A stretch of 64,000 bases of DNA from Bordetella parapertussis (GTDB lineage: Bacteria; Pseudomonadota; Gammaproteobacteria; Burkholderiales; Burkholderiaceae_B), in contig CAMDEF010000017.1 in the NCBI GenBank assembly GCA_945895265.1, forward strand, positions 1 to 64,000, in the 5' to 3' direction. The translations under genes and the position numbers were made by a program. Shown piece by piece: positions 50,497 to 59,562 of this stretch. The notes under the pieces are model-generated. The model saw nothing but the letters and a program-made list of their open reading frames with translations. It was not told where the DNA came from and searched no databases. Positions within the stretch are counted from its first letter, which is position 1. Each line of letters opens with the position of its first letter.

Positions 50497-51588
50497 ATGA
50501 CGAGCCCCGCCGAAGTCGCATCTAAACCAATCATTTTGGTAGTTGACGACACCCCCGACAACTTATCTTTGATCGCTGGTTTGTTTAAAGAGTTTTATAC
50601 GGTCAAAATTGCAAACAGCGGTGAAAAAGCCTTAAAGATCGCGCAAAGCGAAAGCAAACCGGCGTTGATCTTGCTGGATGTGATGATGCCAAACATGGAT
50701 GGCTACGAGGTAATCGGTCGTTTAAAAGCCGACAGCGCAACGCGCGATATCCCAGTGATTTTTTTGACCGCCAAAACAGACATCGAAGACGAGGCAAAAG
50801 GCTTAGAACTTGGGGCGGTGGATTACATCACCAAACCGATTAGCCCGCCTGTTGTGTTGGCGCGTGTGAAAAATCATTTGATCTTAAAGGCGGCAAAGGA
50901 TGCGATCGAGAGCAATCGAAAAATTCTTGAAGATGAAAAAAAGCTTTTAGAGATTGAACAGCTAAAAACTGAAAAGTTGATGCTCAATATTTTGCCTAAG
51001 CCCATTGCCGACCGTCTAAAACGAGGCGAAAAAAATATCTCTGGGGCGTATCCAGAGGTGACGATTTTATTTGCTGATCTGGTGGGATTTACGGCGATGT
51101 CGAGTCAGCTGCGTGCGGCTGAGCTCGTGAGTTTGCTCAACGATTTGTTTACACGCTTTGATCGGCGTGCAGAAGATTTAGGCGTTGAAAAAATTAAGAC
51201 GATTGGTGATGCGTACATGCTGGCGGGCGGCATCCCCATCCCGCGCGGTGATCATGCCGAGATTACCGCCGAGATGGCCCTTGGCATGTTCGAAGATTTG
51301 AACGCCTTCAATCGAGAGCGCGGTAAAGAGTTAAAGATGCGGGTGGGGTTGAACTCGGGCCCCGTGGTGGCTGGCGTGATTGGCTTTACAAAGTTCTCGT
51401 ACGACTTGTGGGGCAGCACGGTCAATACCGCAAGTCGCATGGAGTCAACTGCAGCCCCAGGCACCATCCAGATCTCGGCGATGACGCATGAGCTGCTGCA
51501 AGACAATTATATTTTTTCAAAAAATGGATTAATTCAGTGTAAGGGCTTGGGCGAAATCGAAGCCTATGCCTTAGTGGGAAAGCGCTGA
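50497..51588 (+). CDS. Response regulator fused to class III adenylate cyclase
   Basis: 363 residues. Residues 10-130 are a receiver domain with acidic Asp17/18, phospho-acceptor Asp61 (LLDVMMP) and Lys113. A coiled-coil linker (~130-165) joins it to a class III cyclase domain from ~185. Metal ligands are Asp194 (FADLVGFT) and Asp238 (GDAYM); Lys234 and the Asp in YDLWGSTVNTASRME select adenine, and Asn/Arg stabilise the transition state. It should make cAMP in response to phosphorylation. No partner kinase is encoded in the window. Confidence 0.93.
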   Translation: MTSPAEVASKPIILVVDDTPDNLSLIAGLFKEFYTVKIANSGEKALKIAQSESKPALILLDVMMPNMDGYEVIGRLKADSATRDIPVIFLTAKTDIEDEAKGLELGAVDYITKPISPPVVLARVKNHLILKAAKDAIESNRKILEDEKKLLEIEQLKTEKLMLNILPKPIADRLKRGEKNISGAYPEVTILFADLVGFTAMSSQLRAAELVSLLNDLFTRFDRRAEDLGVEKIKTIGDAYMLAGGIPIPRGDHAEITAEMALGMFEDLNAFNRERGKELKMRVGLNSGPVVAGVIGFTKFSYDLWGSTVNTASRMESTAAPGTIQISAMTHELLQDNYIFSKNGLIQCKGLGEIEAYALVGKR

Positions 51589-51656
51589 GTCGACACACAT
51601 ACCTCTGCCGCGGCTGAATAAGCTCTGGCAGAGAAGGGCGCAACTTTACTGTCTGA

Positions 51657-52658
51657 TCAATCTTGTTTTTCAATCTTTGCGTCTTGCAAGATCTTGCCCC
51701 AGCGGGTGTACTCTGCATTCACATAGGCTTGAAACGCAGCGGGGTTCTCCATGCTTGAGGGCATAATGCCTGCCGCTTCGAGCTTAGCCCTAACATCGGC
51801 GCGCGCAATTGTTTTCATAATCGCCACGTTGATTTTTGCCACGACCGGCTCTGGGGTTTTGACCGGCACAAAAAGCCCCAACCAGTTCACTGCACTAAAT
51901 CCAGGTAAAAAATCACCGACCGGTGCGAGGTTTGGCAAAAAGTTCATGCGTTCGGGGCTGGTCACGGCGATCCCTTTCAGTCGTCCATCAGCCATCATGG
52001 GCATCAAGGGCGAAATATCCATCACGATGCCATCAACGTGGCCCGCAACGGTATCTGTCACTGCTGGCCCTGCGCCCTTGTACGGCACGTGAACCAGGCG
52101 CCCTTTAGAAGCCGCTTGCAACAACTCAATCGTGAGGTGCGACACGCCACCCGTGCCGGCTGACGACAAGGTGACGTCGCGTGTTTTAGAAACGGCAATG
52201 AGATCAGCGATCGTTTTGACGTTTGGCAGAGTCGGACCCATCGCAATGCCTAGCGGTGTGGACCCCACACGGTTGATCGCACGAAAATCAACCGGCGTAT
52301 TAAACGGTGGAGTTTTTGCGGCCTGTGGCGAAACAATAATTGGGCTTAGGCTACCCAGCAAAATCATGTAGCCATCGGGTGCGGCGCGCGACACGTAGGT
52401 GCCCGAGATCATGCCGGCAGCGCCGGGCTTGTTCTCGATCACGATTGTGGTGCCAAGCGCTTCACCTAGCGCGGGCGCAATGGCGCGAGCGGTCAGGTCG
52501 TTAGAGCCTCCCGGCGGGTAACTCACGACAAGGGTGACGGGTTTGTTTGGGTACTCTTGGGCGACGGCTTGCGAAATGGCCAGGCTGCTGGCGATGAGTA
52601 GTGCCCCGCAAAGTGCGTGTCCAAGGACCTTATGCTTAAGAGCAGTTTGTGTATTCAC
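51657..52658 (-). CDS. Bug/TctC-family periplasmic solute receptor
   Basis: 333 residues with a Sec signal peptide (LCGALLIASSLAISQAVAQ). Mature start YPNKPVTLVVSYPPGGSND and VIENKPGAAGMISGTYVSR mark a standard Bug protein. It is convergent with the cyclase gene and divergent from the phosphonate-type transporter operon. Ligand unknown. Confidence 0.92.
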   Translation of the reverse strand: MNTQTALKHKVLGHALCGALLIASSLAISQAVAQEYPNKPVTLVVSYPPGGSNDLTARAIAPALGEALGTTIVIENKPGAAGMISGTYVSRAAPDGYMILLGSLSPIIVSPQAAKTPPFNTPVDFRAINRVGSTPLGIAMGPTLPNVKTIADLIAVSKTRDVTLSSAGTGGVSHLTIELLQAASKGRLVHVPYKGAGPAVTDTVAGHVDGIVMDISPLMPMMADGRLKGIAVTSPERMNFLPNLAPVGDFLPGFSAVNWLGLFVPVKTPEPVVAKINVAIMKTIARADVRAKLEAAGIMPSSMENPAAFQAYVNAEYTRWGKILQDAKIEKQD

Positions 52659-52987
52659 GGTTGTCTCGATGTTAGTTTTTTTTGGTTAAATATGGTGATG
52701 TAGATCTTGCCTAACAGTATATGCACAAACGGGTAGAGCTATGCACAAAGTGCAGCCATGAGTGCGATCCAATATGGTGCAAAATCTCAGAATTGAGACT
52801 GATAGCATCACAGCCTGCTGTTCGGTTACCCAAGTATTGTTGAGTTTGGCGACAAGGTTGAGATATCCCCCCTTTCTAAGCGCACTCATGTATGCCCGTT
52901 TGCAGCGATAGGTGTCATATGTCAGTCATATTCAATGGTTACTGTCGGCTCAGTTTAGTTTTGATCTCAATTAAAGGGCTTCATACC
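52659..52987. other. Divergent promoter region, no gene
   Basis: 329 bp between a Bug gene and the phosphonate-type binding-protein gene. Open frames here (52686-52889 minus, and the upstream extension of the plus-strand gene) lack ribosome sites. No PhoB-like repeat set as clear as the one upstream of ptx was seen. Confidence 0.4.
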
Positions 52988-54034
52988 ATGACTGCACAGT
53001 ATCTATTAAAGACGGGTCGATCTTTCAAATTAAGAATATCTCTGGCAGTTGCCTGCGTAGTGACAAGCGCAGTAGCAGGTGCTGGTGAGTTAACGATTTA
53101 TAGTTCGGTCGAGGGCGACAATTTAAAGAACTTTGCCGCGCGGTTTAGTAAAGCTCATCCCGACATTAAGATCAATTGGGTACGCGATTCGACGGGCGTG
53201 ATTCAGGCGCGCGCGATTGCTGAAAAAGACAATCCTCGCCATGATCTTTTTTTTGGTCACGCCGCCTCAAATTTGATGACGCTTGATGCGATGAATTTGT
53301 TCTTGCCCTATCGCCCCGTTGGTGTCGAAAAGCTCGACGAAAAGTTTCGTGACAAGCGCGACCCACCAAACTGGACTGGCTTGTGGGGCTTTGGTGCTGC
53401 GATTTGCTTCAACACCATCGAGGCTAAGAAAAAAAATATACCACCTCCCGAAAAATGGGATGACCTCACCAAGCCGATTTATAAAGGTCAGATCGTGATG
53501 CCTAATCCTGCTTCGTCAGGCACTGGTTTTTTGAATGTCTCTGGTTGGCTGCAAATCATGGGCAAAGACAAGGCCTGGGCGTTCATGGATGGCCTGCATC
53601 AAAATATCGCGTCTTACTCGCATTCGGGCTCTAAGCCTTGCGAGCAAGCTGCCGCTGGTGAGTATGTGATCGGGATTTCGTTGCCCTTGCGTGGTGCGAA
53701 CCTAAAGACCATGGGTGCCCCGATTGACGTCATTATCCCCACCGATGGCATCGGCTGGGAAATGCAAGGCGTGGCCATCATGAAGACCACAAAAAATCTA
53801 AAAGACGCGCAGACCTTTGTGAACTGGTCTGTTTCAGAGTCGGCGATGGATGCCTATGCAGCGCGTGCCGAAGTGGTGGCTTATCCGGTCAAAACGCCTA
53901 AGGCACAGAACTTGCCGCCTGAATTGGCGAGTCGCATGATCAAAAATGACTTTGCTTGGGCCTCAGAAAACCAGCCAGCGATTTTGGCTGAATGGCGCAA
54001 ACGCTATGACGGCAAAACCGAGGCAAAGAAATAG
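52988..54034 (+). CDS. 2-aminoethylphosphonate-type ABC transporter, substrate-binding protein
   Basis: About 348 residues from ATG 52988 (AAAGGG upstream; frame open to 52892). A Sec signal peptide (AVACVVTSAVAGAGE) leads into an iron/phosphonate-type binding fold (LTIYSSVEGDNLKNFAARF). LFLPYRPVGVEKL, MPNPASSGTGFLNVSGWLQI and SHSGSKPCEQAAAGEYVIG are characteristic of PhnS/AepX-like proteins, as far as recognition allows. It starts a three-gene transporter operon. No PhnW, PhnX or PhnYZ catabolic gene is in the window. Confidence 0.85.
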   Translation: MTAQYLLKTGRSFKLRISLAVACVVTSAVAGAGELTIYSSVEGDNLKNFAARFSKAHPDIKINWVRDSTGVIQARAIAEKDNPRHDLFFGHAASNLMTLDAMNLFLPYRPVGVEKLDEKFRDKRDPPNWTGLWGFGAAICFNTIEAKKKNIPPPEKWDDLTKPIYKGQIVMPNPASSGTGFLNVSGWLQIMGKDKAWAFMDGLHQNIASYSHSGSKPCEQAAAGEYVIGISLPLRGANLKTMGAPIDVIIPTDGIGWEMQGVAIMKTTKNLKDAQTFVNWSVSESAMDAYAARAEVVAYPVKTPKAQNLPPELASRMIKNDFAWASENQPAILAEWRKRYDGKTEAKK

Positions 54035-54035
54035 C

Positions 54036-55115
54036 GTGAGTGGTACCCGCAAGCTTGTCGTTGCCAAATTAAGCAAGAGTTTTGGTTCAACCGCGATTTT
54101 AAAAGATGTCTCGTTTGAGATTGAAGAGGGCGAATTTGTTTGTTTTTTAGGCCCTTCGGGTTGCGGTAAGACGACGTTGTTGTTGTGCCTCGCCGGGCTA
54201 GAGTCACCTAGCTCGGGCGAGATTTATAAAAATGGTCAAACGATCACTGCGGCGCCACCCTCGCAACGCGACGTGGGTATCGTGTTTCAGTCTTATGCGT
54301 TGTTTCCGAACTTAAGCGTCTATGACAATATTGCTTTTGGCTTGGTGAATTTGAAATGGTCTAAAGACAAGATACGTGAAGCGGTTGGTGGCCTAGTGAG
54401 CTTGTTATCACTCGAAGGCCACGCGCATAAGTATCCAAGCCAACTATCAGGTGGGCAGCAGCAGCGCGTCGCCTTAGCCCGAGCCTTGGCCGTATCGCCG
54501 TCTTTGCTGTTGTTAGACGAACCCCTGTCCGCGCTTGATGCGCAAGTGCGTGCCCGCCTGCGCGGCGAAATCCGAGATCTGCAACAACGACTCAAAATCA
54601 CGACGGTGATGGTGACCCATGACCAAGAAGAGGCTCAGACTCTAGCCGATCGGATCGTCTTGATGAACGCAGGGCGTATTGAGCAGATCGGCACGCCTTG
54701 GCAAATTTATAACGAACCCGCTACGCCATTTGTTGCAGATTTTATGGGTGTCAGTAACTTGCTTTCAGGTGTTGTGCGTGCGCAAGATGAAGTGGCTTGC
54801 GACCAGTTTGCGCTGCTTTGCAAGACTCAAGATCATCCTGTCGGCACGAAGGTGCAGCTCTTGCTGCGCCCTGAAGATATTGCAGTGGTTGCGCTCACAA
54901 ATATGCCAGAACAAGCTCCCACCAATCTGCTGAAAGCGACGATTGTCAAAATTGAGCATTTGGGCGCTGTGGTACGTACGCATGTGGTGAATCCCAGCGG
55001 ACTCAAGTTAAAAGTTGATATTTCTAAGCGGGACTTTGATCCGGTTCGGCATACAGTCTCGCAAGAGCTGAGCGTGACGATTGCTCCAACCGACATCCGC
55101 TTATTTACAGAATGA
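54036..55115 (+). CDS. 2-aminoethylphosphonate-type ABC transporter, ATP-binding protein
   Basis: About 359 residues from GTG 54036, directly after the binding-protein stop. An ATG at 54006 in the same frame would overlap by 29 bp. Walker A is GPSGCGKTT, the signature LSGGQQQRVALARAL, Walker B LLLLDEPLSALD and the switch VTHDQEEA. The C-terminal ~110 residues form a TOBE-like domain (LLRPEDIAVV). PhnT/PotA-like. It energises the fused permease. Confidence 0.9.
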   Translation: MSGTRKLVVAKLSKSFGSTAILKDVSFEIEEGEFVCFLGPSGCGKTTLLLCLAGLESPSSGEIYKNGQTITAAPPSQRDVGIVFQSYALFPNLSVYDNIAFGLVNLKWSKDKIREAVGGLVSLLSLEGHAHKYPSQLSGGQQQRVALARALAVSPSLLLLDEPLSALDAQVRARLRGEIRDLQQRLKITTVMVTHDQEEAQTLADRIVLMNAGRIEQIGTPWQIYNEPATPFVADFMGVSNLLSGVVRAQDEVACDQFALLCKTQDHPVGTKVQLLLRPEDIAVVALTNMPEQAPTNLLKATIVKIEHLGAVVRTHVVNPSGLKLKVDISKRDFDPVRHTVSQELSVTIAPTDIRLFTE

Positions 55116-56827
55116 ACACTCAATCGCTCAAAGGGCTGAGTGTGTCTCTGTTTGCACGCAGTAAACCTCAGATTATGGAGCGTAGCGACTGGTTGGTACG
55201 GTGGGTGTGCGTGGCGTATTGCGTCGCAGCGCTCTGTACGATCGTTTTGCCAGTCGGCGCTTTGTTTTTGCGTAGCCTAAACAATGCAGATGGTGCGTAT
55301 GTTGGTCTGCAAAACTATCTGACCTACTTCGGTACCTCTGCACTGTTTGATTCATTTTTGAACAGCCTGTTGGTATCTCTGGTGACGGCAACGATTGTGG
55401 TGCCCATGGCCTTTGCGTATGCCTATGGTTTGTTGCGTACGTGCATGCCGTTCAAGTCCTTCTTTCGTGGTGTTGCACTCATCCCCTTGTTAATTCCAGG
55501 CGTGCTTAAGGCGATTGCTCTGGTCTATCTCTTCGGTAATCAAGGGTTGCTGCGCGAATGGCTGTTTGGTCATCCTTTGTACGGTCCGATTGGCATTGTT
55601 GGTGCCTCAGTGATCTGGACGTTTCCGTTCGCGGTACTCATTATGCTGACGGCACTGCAGCATGTTGATCAGCGTCTGTATCACGCAGCGGCCGTATTAA
55701 ATACCAGTGCCTGGCGCACCTTTTTACATGTGACCTGGCCCTCGTGTCGGTATGGGGTAACGACAGCTTTTTTAGTGGTCACGGTCAGTGTCTTTACCGA
55801 CTTCGGTATCGCCAAGGTGATTGGTGGGGATTTTCGTGTGTTGGCGACCGATATTTACAAAGAGGTCGTGGGGCAGCAAAACTTTGAGATGGGTGCAGTC
55901 ATTTCGGTGATGTTGCTCATCCCAGCGGTTCTGGTGTTTGTCTTAGAGCGACGAGTGGCTAGCAAACAGGTGGCGCAGTTCACAGGACGCTCATTGCCCT
56001 ATACGCCTAAACCTTCAGGCTGGCGCGACGGTGTGTCTCTGGGTTGGTGTATCGCCGTTACAGTTTTCATTGCAAGCGTGTTGGGGATGGCGCAGTTTGC
56101 CTCGCTGGTTAAATTCTGGCCTTACAACCTTAGCCTGACCTTTGCCCACTACGAGTTTGAAATCGAAGGCGTGGGTTGGATGAATTTTTCGAATTCGATT
56201 TGGATGGCGACGCTTGCGGCGAGCTTTGGCACGCTGATTGTTTTTATCGGTGCCTATGTTGTTGAAAAAGCGCGACGCGATATTGGGCTTCGAAAAGTGT
56301 TGCAGCTGTTTATGTTGTTGCCAATGGCGATCCCAGGCTTGGTGCTGGGGTTGGCGTATCTTATTTTTATCAATACGCCCGGTAACCCGGCGGGCTGGTT
56401 GTACGGTGGGATGGCGATTTTGGTGATTAGCACGGTCACGCACTTGTACAGCGTGCCGCACCTAACGTGCCTGACCGCTTTGAAAGGGCTTGATCGTGAA
56501 ATCGAATCAGTGGGCTTGTCTCTTAATACCTCGGTCACACGTATGCTGACGCAAGTCACTTTACCGGTTTGTTTGGCTGCGCTGTTAGATGTTTGGCTCT
56601 ACATTTTTTTATGCGCCATGACGACCCTCTCGGCAGTGATTTTTTTGTATTCGTCTGATACCAAACTTGCGTCGATTGCCGTGATTCATATCGATGAAAC
56701 AGGCAGAGTCGCCTCAGCCGCGGCGATGGCGATGTTGCTGGTATATGTCTGCCTTGCTGTGCGGCTGGCGCATCACTTGATTGCTCAAAAAGTGCTTCGT
56801 AAATTTCAACCTTGGCGCGAGTCTTGA
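55112..56827 (+). CDS. 2-aminoethylphosphonate-type ABC transporter, fused double permease
   Basis: 571 residues, about twelve membrane spans in two homologous halves, as in FbpB/ThiP and TIGR03262-type (PhnU2) permeases. Each half has a coupling loop (ALQHVDQRLYHAAAVLNTSA in the first, and ALKGLDREIESVGLSLN in the second). It overlaps the ATPase gene (ATGA) and, at its 3' end, the convergent phosphatase gene by 22 bp. The fusion of both permease halves is the best marker for this transporter class. Confidence 0.88.
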   Translation: MNTQSLKGLSVSLFARSKPQIMERSDWLVRWVCVAYCVAALCTIVLPVGALFLRSLNNADGAYVGLQNYLTYFGTSALFDSFLNSLLVSLVTATIVVPMAFAYAYGLLRTCMPFKSFFRGVALIPLLIPGVLKAIALVYLFGNQGLLREWLFGHPLYGPIGIVGASVIWTFPFAVLIMLTALQHVDQRLYHAAAVLNTSAWRTFLHVTWPSCRYGVTTAFLVVTVSVFTDFGIAKVIGGDFRVLATDIYKEVVGQQNFEMGAVISVMLLIPAVLVFVLERRVASKQVAQFTGRSLPYTPKPSGWRDGVSLGWCIAVTVFIASVLGMAQFASLVKFWPYNLSLTFAHYEFEIEGVGWMNFSNSIWMATLAASFGTLIVFIGAYVVEKARRDIGLRKVLQLFMLLPMAIPGLVLGLAYLIFINTPGNPAGWLYGGMAILVISTVTHLYSVPHLTCLTALKGLDREIESVGLSLNTSVTRMLTQVTLPVCLAALLDVWLYIFLCAMTTLSAVIFLYSSDTKLASIAVIHIDETGRVASAAAMAMLLVYVCLAVRLAHHLIAQKVLRKFQPWRES

Positions 56828-57354
56828 ATGAAGGCTGCTTGCGCCTCAGTTTCGATGGTACCCGGTCGAGCGGCACGGACTTGCGCAATCGCAGACGCGG
56901 GTGTTTGACCGCAGGCAACTAGCAGACAAGCTGCCATCATGCCTGTGCGGCCGAGTCCTGCAGCGCAGTGCAGCAGTACGGTTTCGCGTCGCGCTAATGC
57001 GGCAAGGATACTCTCTTTAATCTGCTGCCAACTTTCAAGGGCATTTAGATCCGGTGTGCCGAAGTCTTCAATCACCAGCTGCAGCCATTGCAACTTGTGC
57101 TGTACAACTTGCGCAGGTAAGTTTGGCACACCGAGCTTTTTCATCTCAGGCAAGCTGATGAGCGATATGACAGTGCTGATGTTTGCGGCGCGTATCGCTG
57201 CAAGATCATCGTCCAAGACGCGTTGCCACTGACGTCCGCGGGCATCAACGGTATTTCGACCGGGGCAGTGCGTCATGGCAATCTTGCCGCCTAGCGAGGT
57301 GGCAAGATAATCGATATGCAGTGGGCCGCTTAAGTTAGAGAGTTGAATTGTCAT
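56806..57354 (-). CDS. Dual-specificity/tyrosine phosphatase-like protein
   Basis: 182 residues. The P-loop HCAAGLGRTG gives catalytic Cys130 and Arg136. A general-acid Asp is likely in VIEDFGTPD (residues 94-102). The fold fits DSP/PTP enzymes. No signal peptide, so cytoplasmic. It converges on the phosphonate-type transporter operon and follows a Bug gene, both by close contact rather than co-transcription. Substrate could be a phosphoprotein or a small phosphate ester. Confidence 0.88.
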   Translation of the reverse strand: MTIQLSNLSGPLHIDYLATSLGGKIAMTHCPGRNTVDARGRQWQRVLDDDLAAIRAANISTVISLISLPEMKKLGVPNLPAQVVQHKLQWLQLVIEDFGTPDLNALESWQQIKESILAALARRETVLLHCAAGLGRTGMMAACLLVACGQTPASAIAQVRAARPGTIETEAQAAFIQDSRQG

Positions 57355-57376
57355 GAGTCATCATAACCGCACGACC

Positions 57377-58399
57377 CTATTCAACTTTAATCTTTGCTGA
57401 CTTTACGACCTCTGACCAGCGGGCCGATTCTTTTGTAAAAAAGGCTTTGAATTCTGGTGCACTGAGTGACATGGGTGTGGCGCCCATGCTCTCAAGTTTT
57501 GCAGTCATCTCAGGCATTTTGACCGAGGCGTTGATCGCTTGGTTTAAACGATTGACAAGTTCGGGCGGCAGGTTACCTGGGCCAAAGACACCCCACCACA
57601 CGGCCACTAAAAAGTCGCTCATGCCTTGTTCTGCAAACGTTGGCACATCGGGCAAGGTTTTGTTGCGCGAGGTGCTTGCAGTACCCAGGACCTTGACGTT
57701 GCCGCTTTGTAAGGCTGAAATCGCGGTGATCTGATTGGTAAACATCAGCTGTACTTGACCGCTCATGAGATCTGTCGCGGCTGGTGCCCCGCCTTTGTAG
57801 GGGATATGTGCAATCGAAGTGCCGGCTTTCAGATTAAACAAGGCAGCCGCTAAATGTTCAGATGTTCCTGAGCCGCCTGAGGCAAAGTTCAAACCCGCAG
57901 AGTTGGTTTTTGACAAGGCGATTAATTCGTTGATCGTTGTCGCCGCCACGGATTTGTGTGCAAGCAGAACATTGGGGATTTGCCCCACGATGGCAACCGG
58001 AGTCAGATCGGTGTCGGGGTCATAGTTCAGGTTGCCATACAAGGCCTTATTCACTGAGTTACCCGTTGAGCCCATCAAGAGGGTGTAGCCATCTGCATCT
58101 GACTTGGCAACGAACGACGCGGCAATATTGCCACCAGCGCCTGCTTTGTTTTCAACAATTACATTTTGGCTGAGTTGTTTTGAAAGCTCGCCAGCGAGTA
58201 AACGACCAACGATATCTAAGGCCCCACCCGCGTTAAAGGGGATGATCAATTTAATCGGTTTGTTGGGGTAGGGCTGGGCATAGAGGTTTTGACTGCCTAA
58301 ACCAAGGCCAACTCCCAGTGCGCTGACAACGCCAAGGATGAGTGCCCGACGAGGCAGAATAGGTGCCATAAAAGGCTTCAGCAAAGTGCGAATTTTCAT
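57377..58399 (-). CDS. Bug/TctC-family periplasmic solute receptor
   Basis: 340 residues from ATG 58399, where AGGAGA sits at good spacing. The frame reaches 58465 without one. A long N-terminus (LLKPFMAPILPRRALILG, then hydrophobic VVSALGVGLGLGS) suggests Sec or perhaps Tat export. Signatures: YPNKPIKLIIPFNAGGALD and VENKAGAGGNIAAS. It is 22 bp from the phosphatase gene on the same strand, so the two may be co-transcribed. Confidence 0.9.
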   Translation of the reverse strand: MKIRTLLKPFMAPILPRRALILGVVSALGVGLGLGSQNLYAQPYPNKPIKLIIPFNAGGALDIVGRLLAGELSKQLSQNVIVENKAGAGGNIAASFVAKSDADGYTLLMGSTGNSVNKALYGNLNYDPDTDLTPVAIVGQIPNVLLAHKSVAATTINELIALSKTNSAGLNFASGGSGTSEHLAAALFNLKAGTSIAHIPYKGGAPAATDLMSGQVQLMFTNQITAISALQSGNVKVLGTASTSRNKTLPDVPTFAEQGMSDFLVAVWWGVFGPGNLPPELVNRLNQAINASVKMPEMTAKLESMGATPMSLSAPEFKAFFTKESARWSEVVKSAKIKVE

Positions 58400-58598
58400 G
58401 AGTTGTCTCCTGAGGTGCTTTGGTAAGCGGTAAGCGATTGCAATCGCTATTTTTATGTCGAACAAGTAAGTTCGGTTATATCACAAGGCTGATTCCTTGT
58501 TACACAATGTTACTGGACGTCGTGCTGCTGATATTTTAGAGTTAAGGTCTCTCGCGATCTGCGCGTCATTGACCTCGATTAACACCTCAGAGCCTGCT

Positions 58599-58787
58599 AT
58601 GAACAAATGCCACCAATCTCACCACAGCCCAGCCTTAAAAAAAATCCGCCTGATTATGAGCGGCGCGATTGTTGGGATATCAATCGCAAATATTATTGGT
58701 GCTAATTTCATTTTTCAAGAACATGCAGAGGTCATCGGCGCCTCACTTGGCGCGTTGTCAACGGCCTTCATTGTGCGAGGGTTTTAA
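58599..58787 (+). CDS. 62-residue small membrane protein
   Basis: Starts at ATG 58599 with MNKCHQSHHSPALKK. It has two hydrophobic, Gly/Ala-spaced segments (MSGAIVGISIANIIGANFIF and VIGASLGALSTAFIVRGF). The frame is open further upstream, but that part is not protein-like. The next gene starts 1 bp after its stop. Not recognised. Confidence 0.6.
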   Translation: MNKCHQSHHSPALKKIRLIMSGAIVGISIANIIGANFIFQEHAEVIGASLGALSTAFIVRGF

Positions 58788-58788
58788 G

Positions 58789-59091
58789 TTGTTGGATGGG
58801 AATGTTGTTGATCTTCTTTCGTTGGCAGCCGGTGCTCTTTGTATGTTTATCAAACCATTTAAGCGATTTTTCTTTAAAAACCAGCTCAAGTCTTTGTTCA
58901 ACCGAAGAGATTGCATTTTCGATTTTTTGAATGGAACCACGCTAATTGCCTTTGGGTTGCTTGTGGCGACAGCCTTTTCAAATCGATTTTTGTATCTTGC
59001 GTTGCAATCAAAGCTTTCTATCGCGATCGCTGGCGCGGTCGGTTTAATTTTTGTCTGCGGCGAGTTCTTAGGTGATCCTTCTGAGGCATAA
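58789..59091 (+). CDS. Small hydrophobic protein, translationally coupled
   Basis: About 100 residues from TTG 58789 or 58792 (GAGG upstream). Hydrophobic segments at the start (VVDLLSLAAGALCMFI) and end (TLIAFGLLVATAFS, IAIAGAVGLIFVCGEFLG) flank a basic middle (KPFKRFFFKNQLKS). The frame opens earlier, at 58669, inside the preceding gene. It sits 1 bp after the 62-aa gene. Family not recognised. Confidence 0.55.
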   Translation: MLDGNVVDLLSLAAGALCMFIKPFKRFFFKNQLKSLFNRRDCIFDFLNGTTLIAFGLLVATAFSNRFLYLALQSKLSIAIAGAVGLIFVCGEFLGDPSEA

Positions 59092-59196
59092 CCGACCCAC
59101 AATTGCTCAAGCATCAAGCCTGTGCGTTTGATTTGTTATTGACCTCTTTCCTAAAAAAAATAGCAATTAAGTAAATAAGACCTTAATATTACAGTT

Positions 59197-59556
59197 ATGG
59201 TCAATCAATCTAAATATTCCGCCACCTATCTTCGCTTTTTGAACTTAGTGCAGGCAATTCGAGAAATCCCGACTTTTCCGGCTATGGATCCGGTAGAAGA
59301 GCGTTTGCTAACGATGTTGGCTGGGGTTTGGCATCTTGAAAAAAAGATTAGTGTTCTTGAGGCGATGAGCCTAACCCACGAGATTTCAGCAACCACCGCG
59401 CATAGGCGGCTCAAAACCCTGCGTAAAAAGGGAATGATCGAGCTCGACACCGATCAATCAGATAGCCGAGTGAAATACGTTGTGCCGACAGCGCTTGCCA
59501 AGCAATATTTCACGACGCTTGGTCAGGCCCTAGATAAAGCCCAGCACGGGGTTTAA
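59197..59556 (+). CDS. MarR-like winged-helix regulator
   Basis: 119 residues. A helix-turn-helix is visible in EISATTAHRRLKTLRKKG (residues ~67-84) followed by a wing with DSRVKYVVPT. It lacks the long dimer helices of larger MarR proteins. The next gene, a multispan membrane protein, starts 6 bp after its stop, so this may regulate or be co-transcribed with it. Confidence 0.82.
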   Translation: MVNQSKYSATYLRFLNLVQAIREIPTFPAMDPVEERLLTMLAGVWHLEKKISVLEAMSLTHEISATTAHRRLKTLRKKGMIELDTDQSDSRVKYVVPTALAKQYFTTLGQALDKAQHGV

Positions 59557-59562
59557 CCAACG

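Noticed and set aside
50246..50521. Minus-strand 91-codon frame
   Set aside because: Runs into the cyclase start and lacks a ribosome site and plausible composition.
52686..52889. Minus-strand 67-codon frame before the phosphonate-type operon
   Set aside because: No ribosome site and no recognisable composition. It lies in a divergent promoter region.
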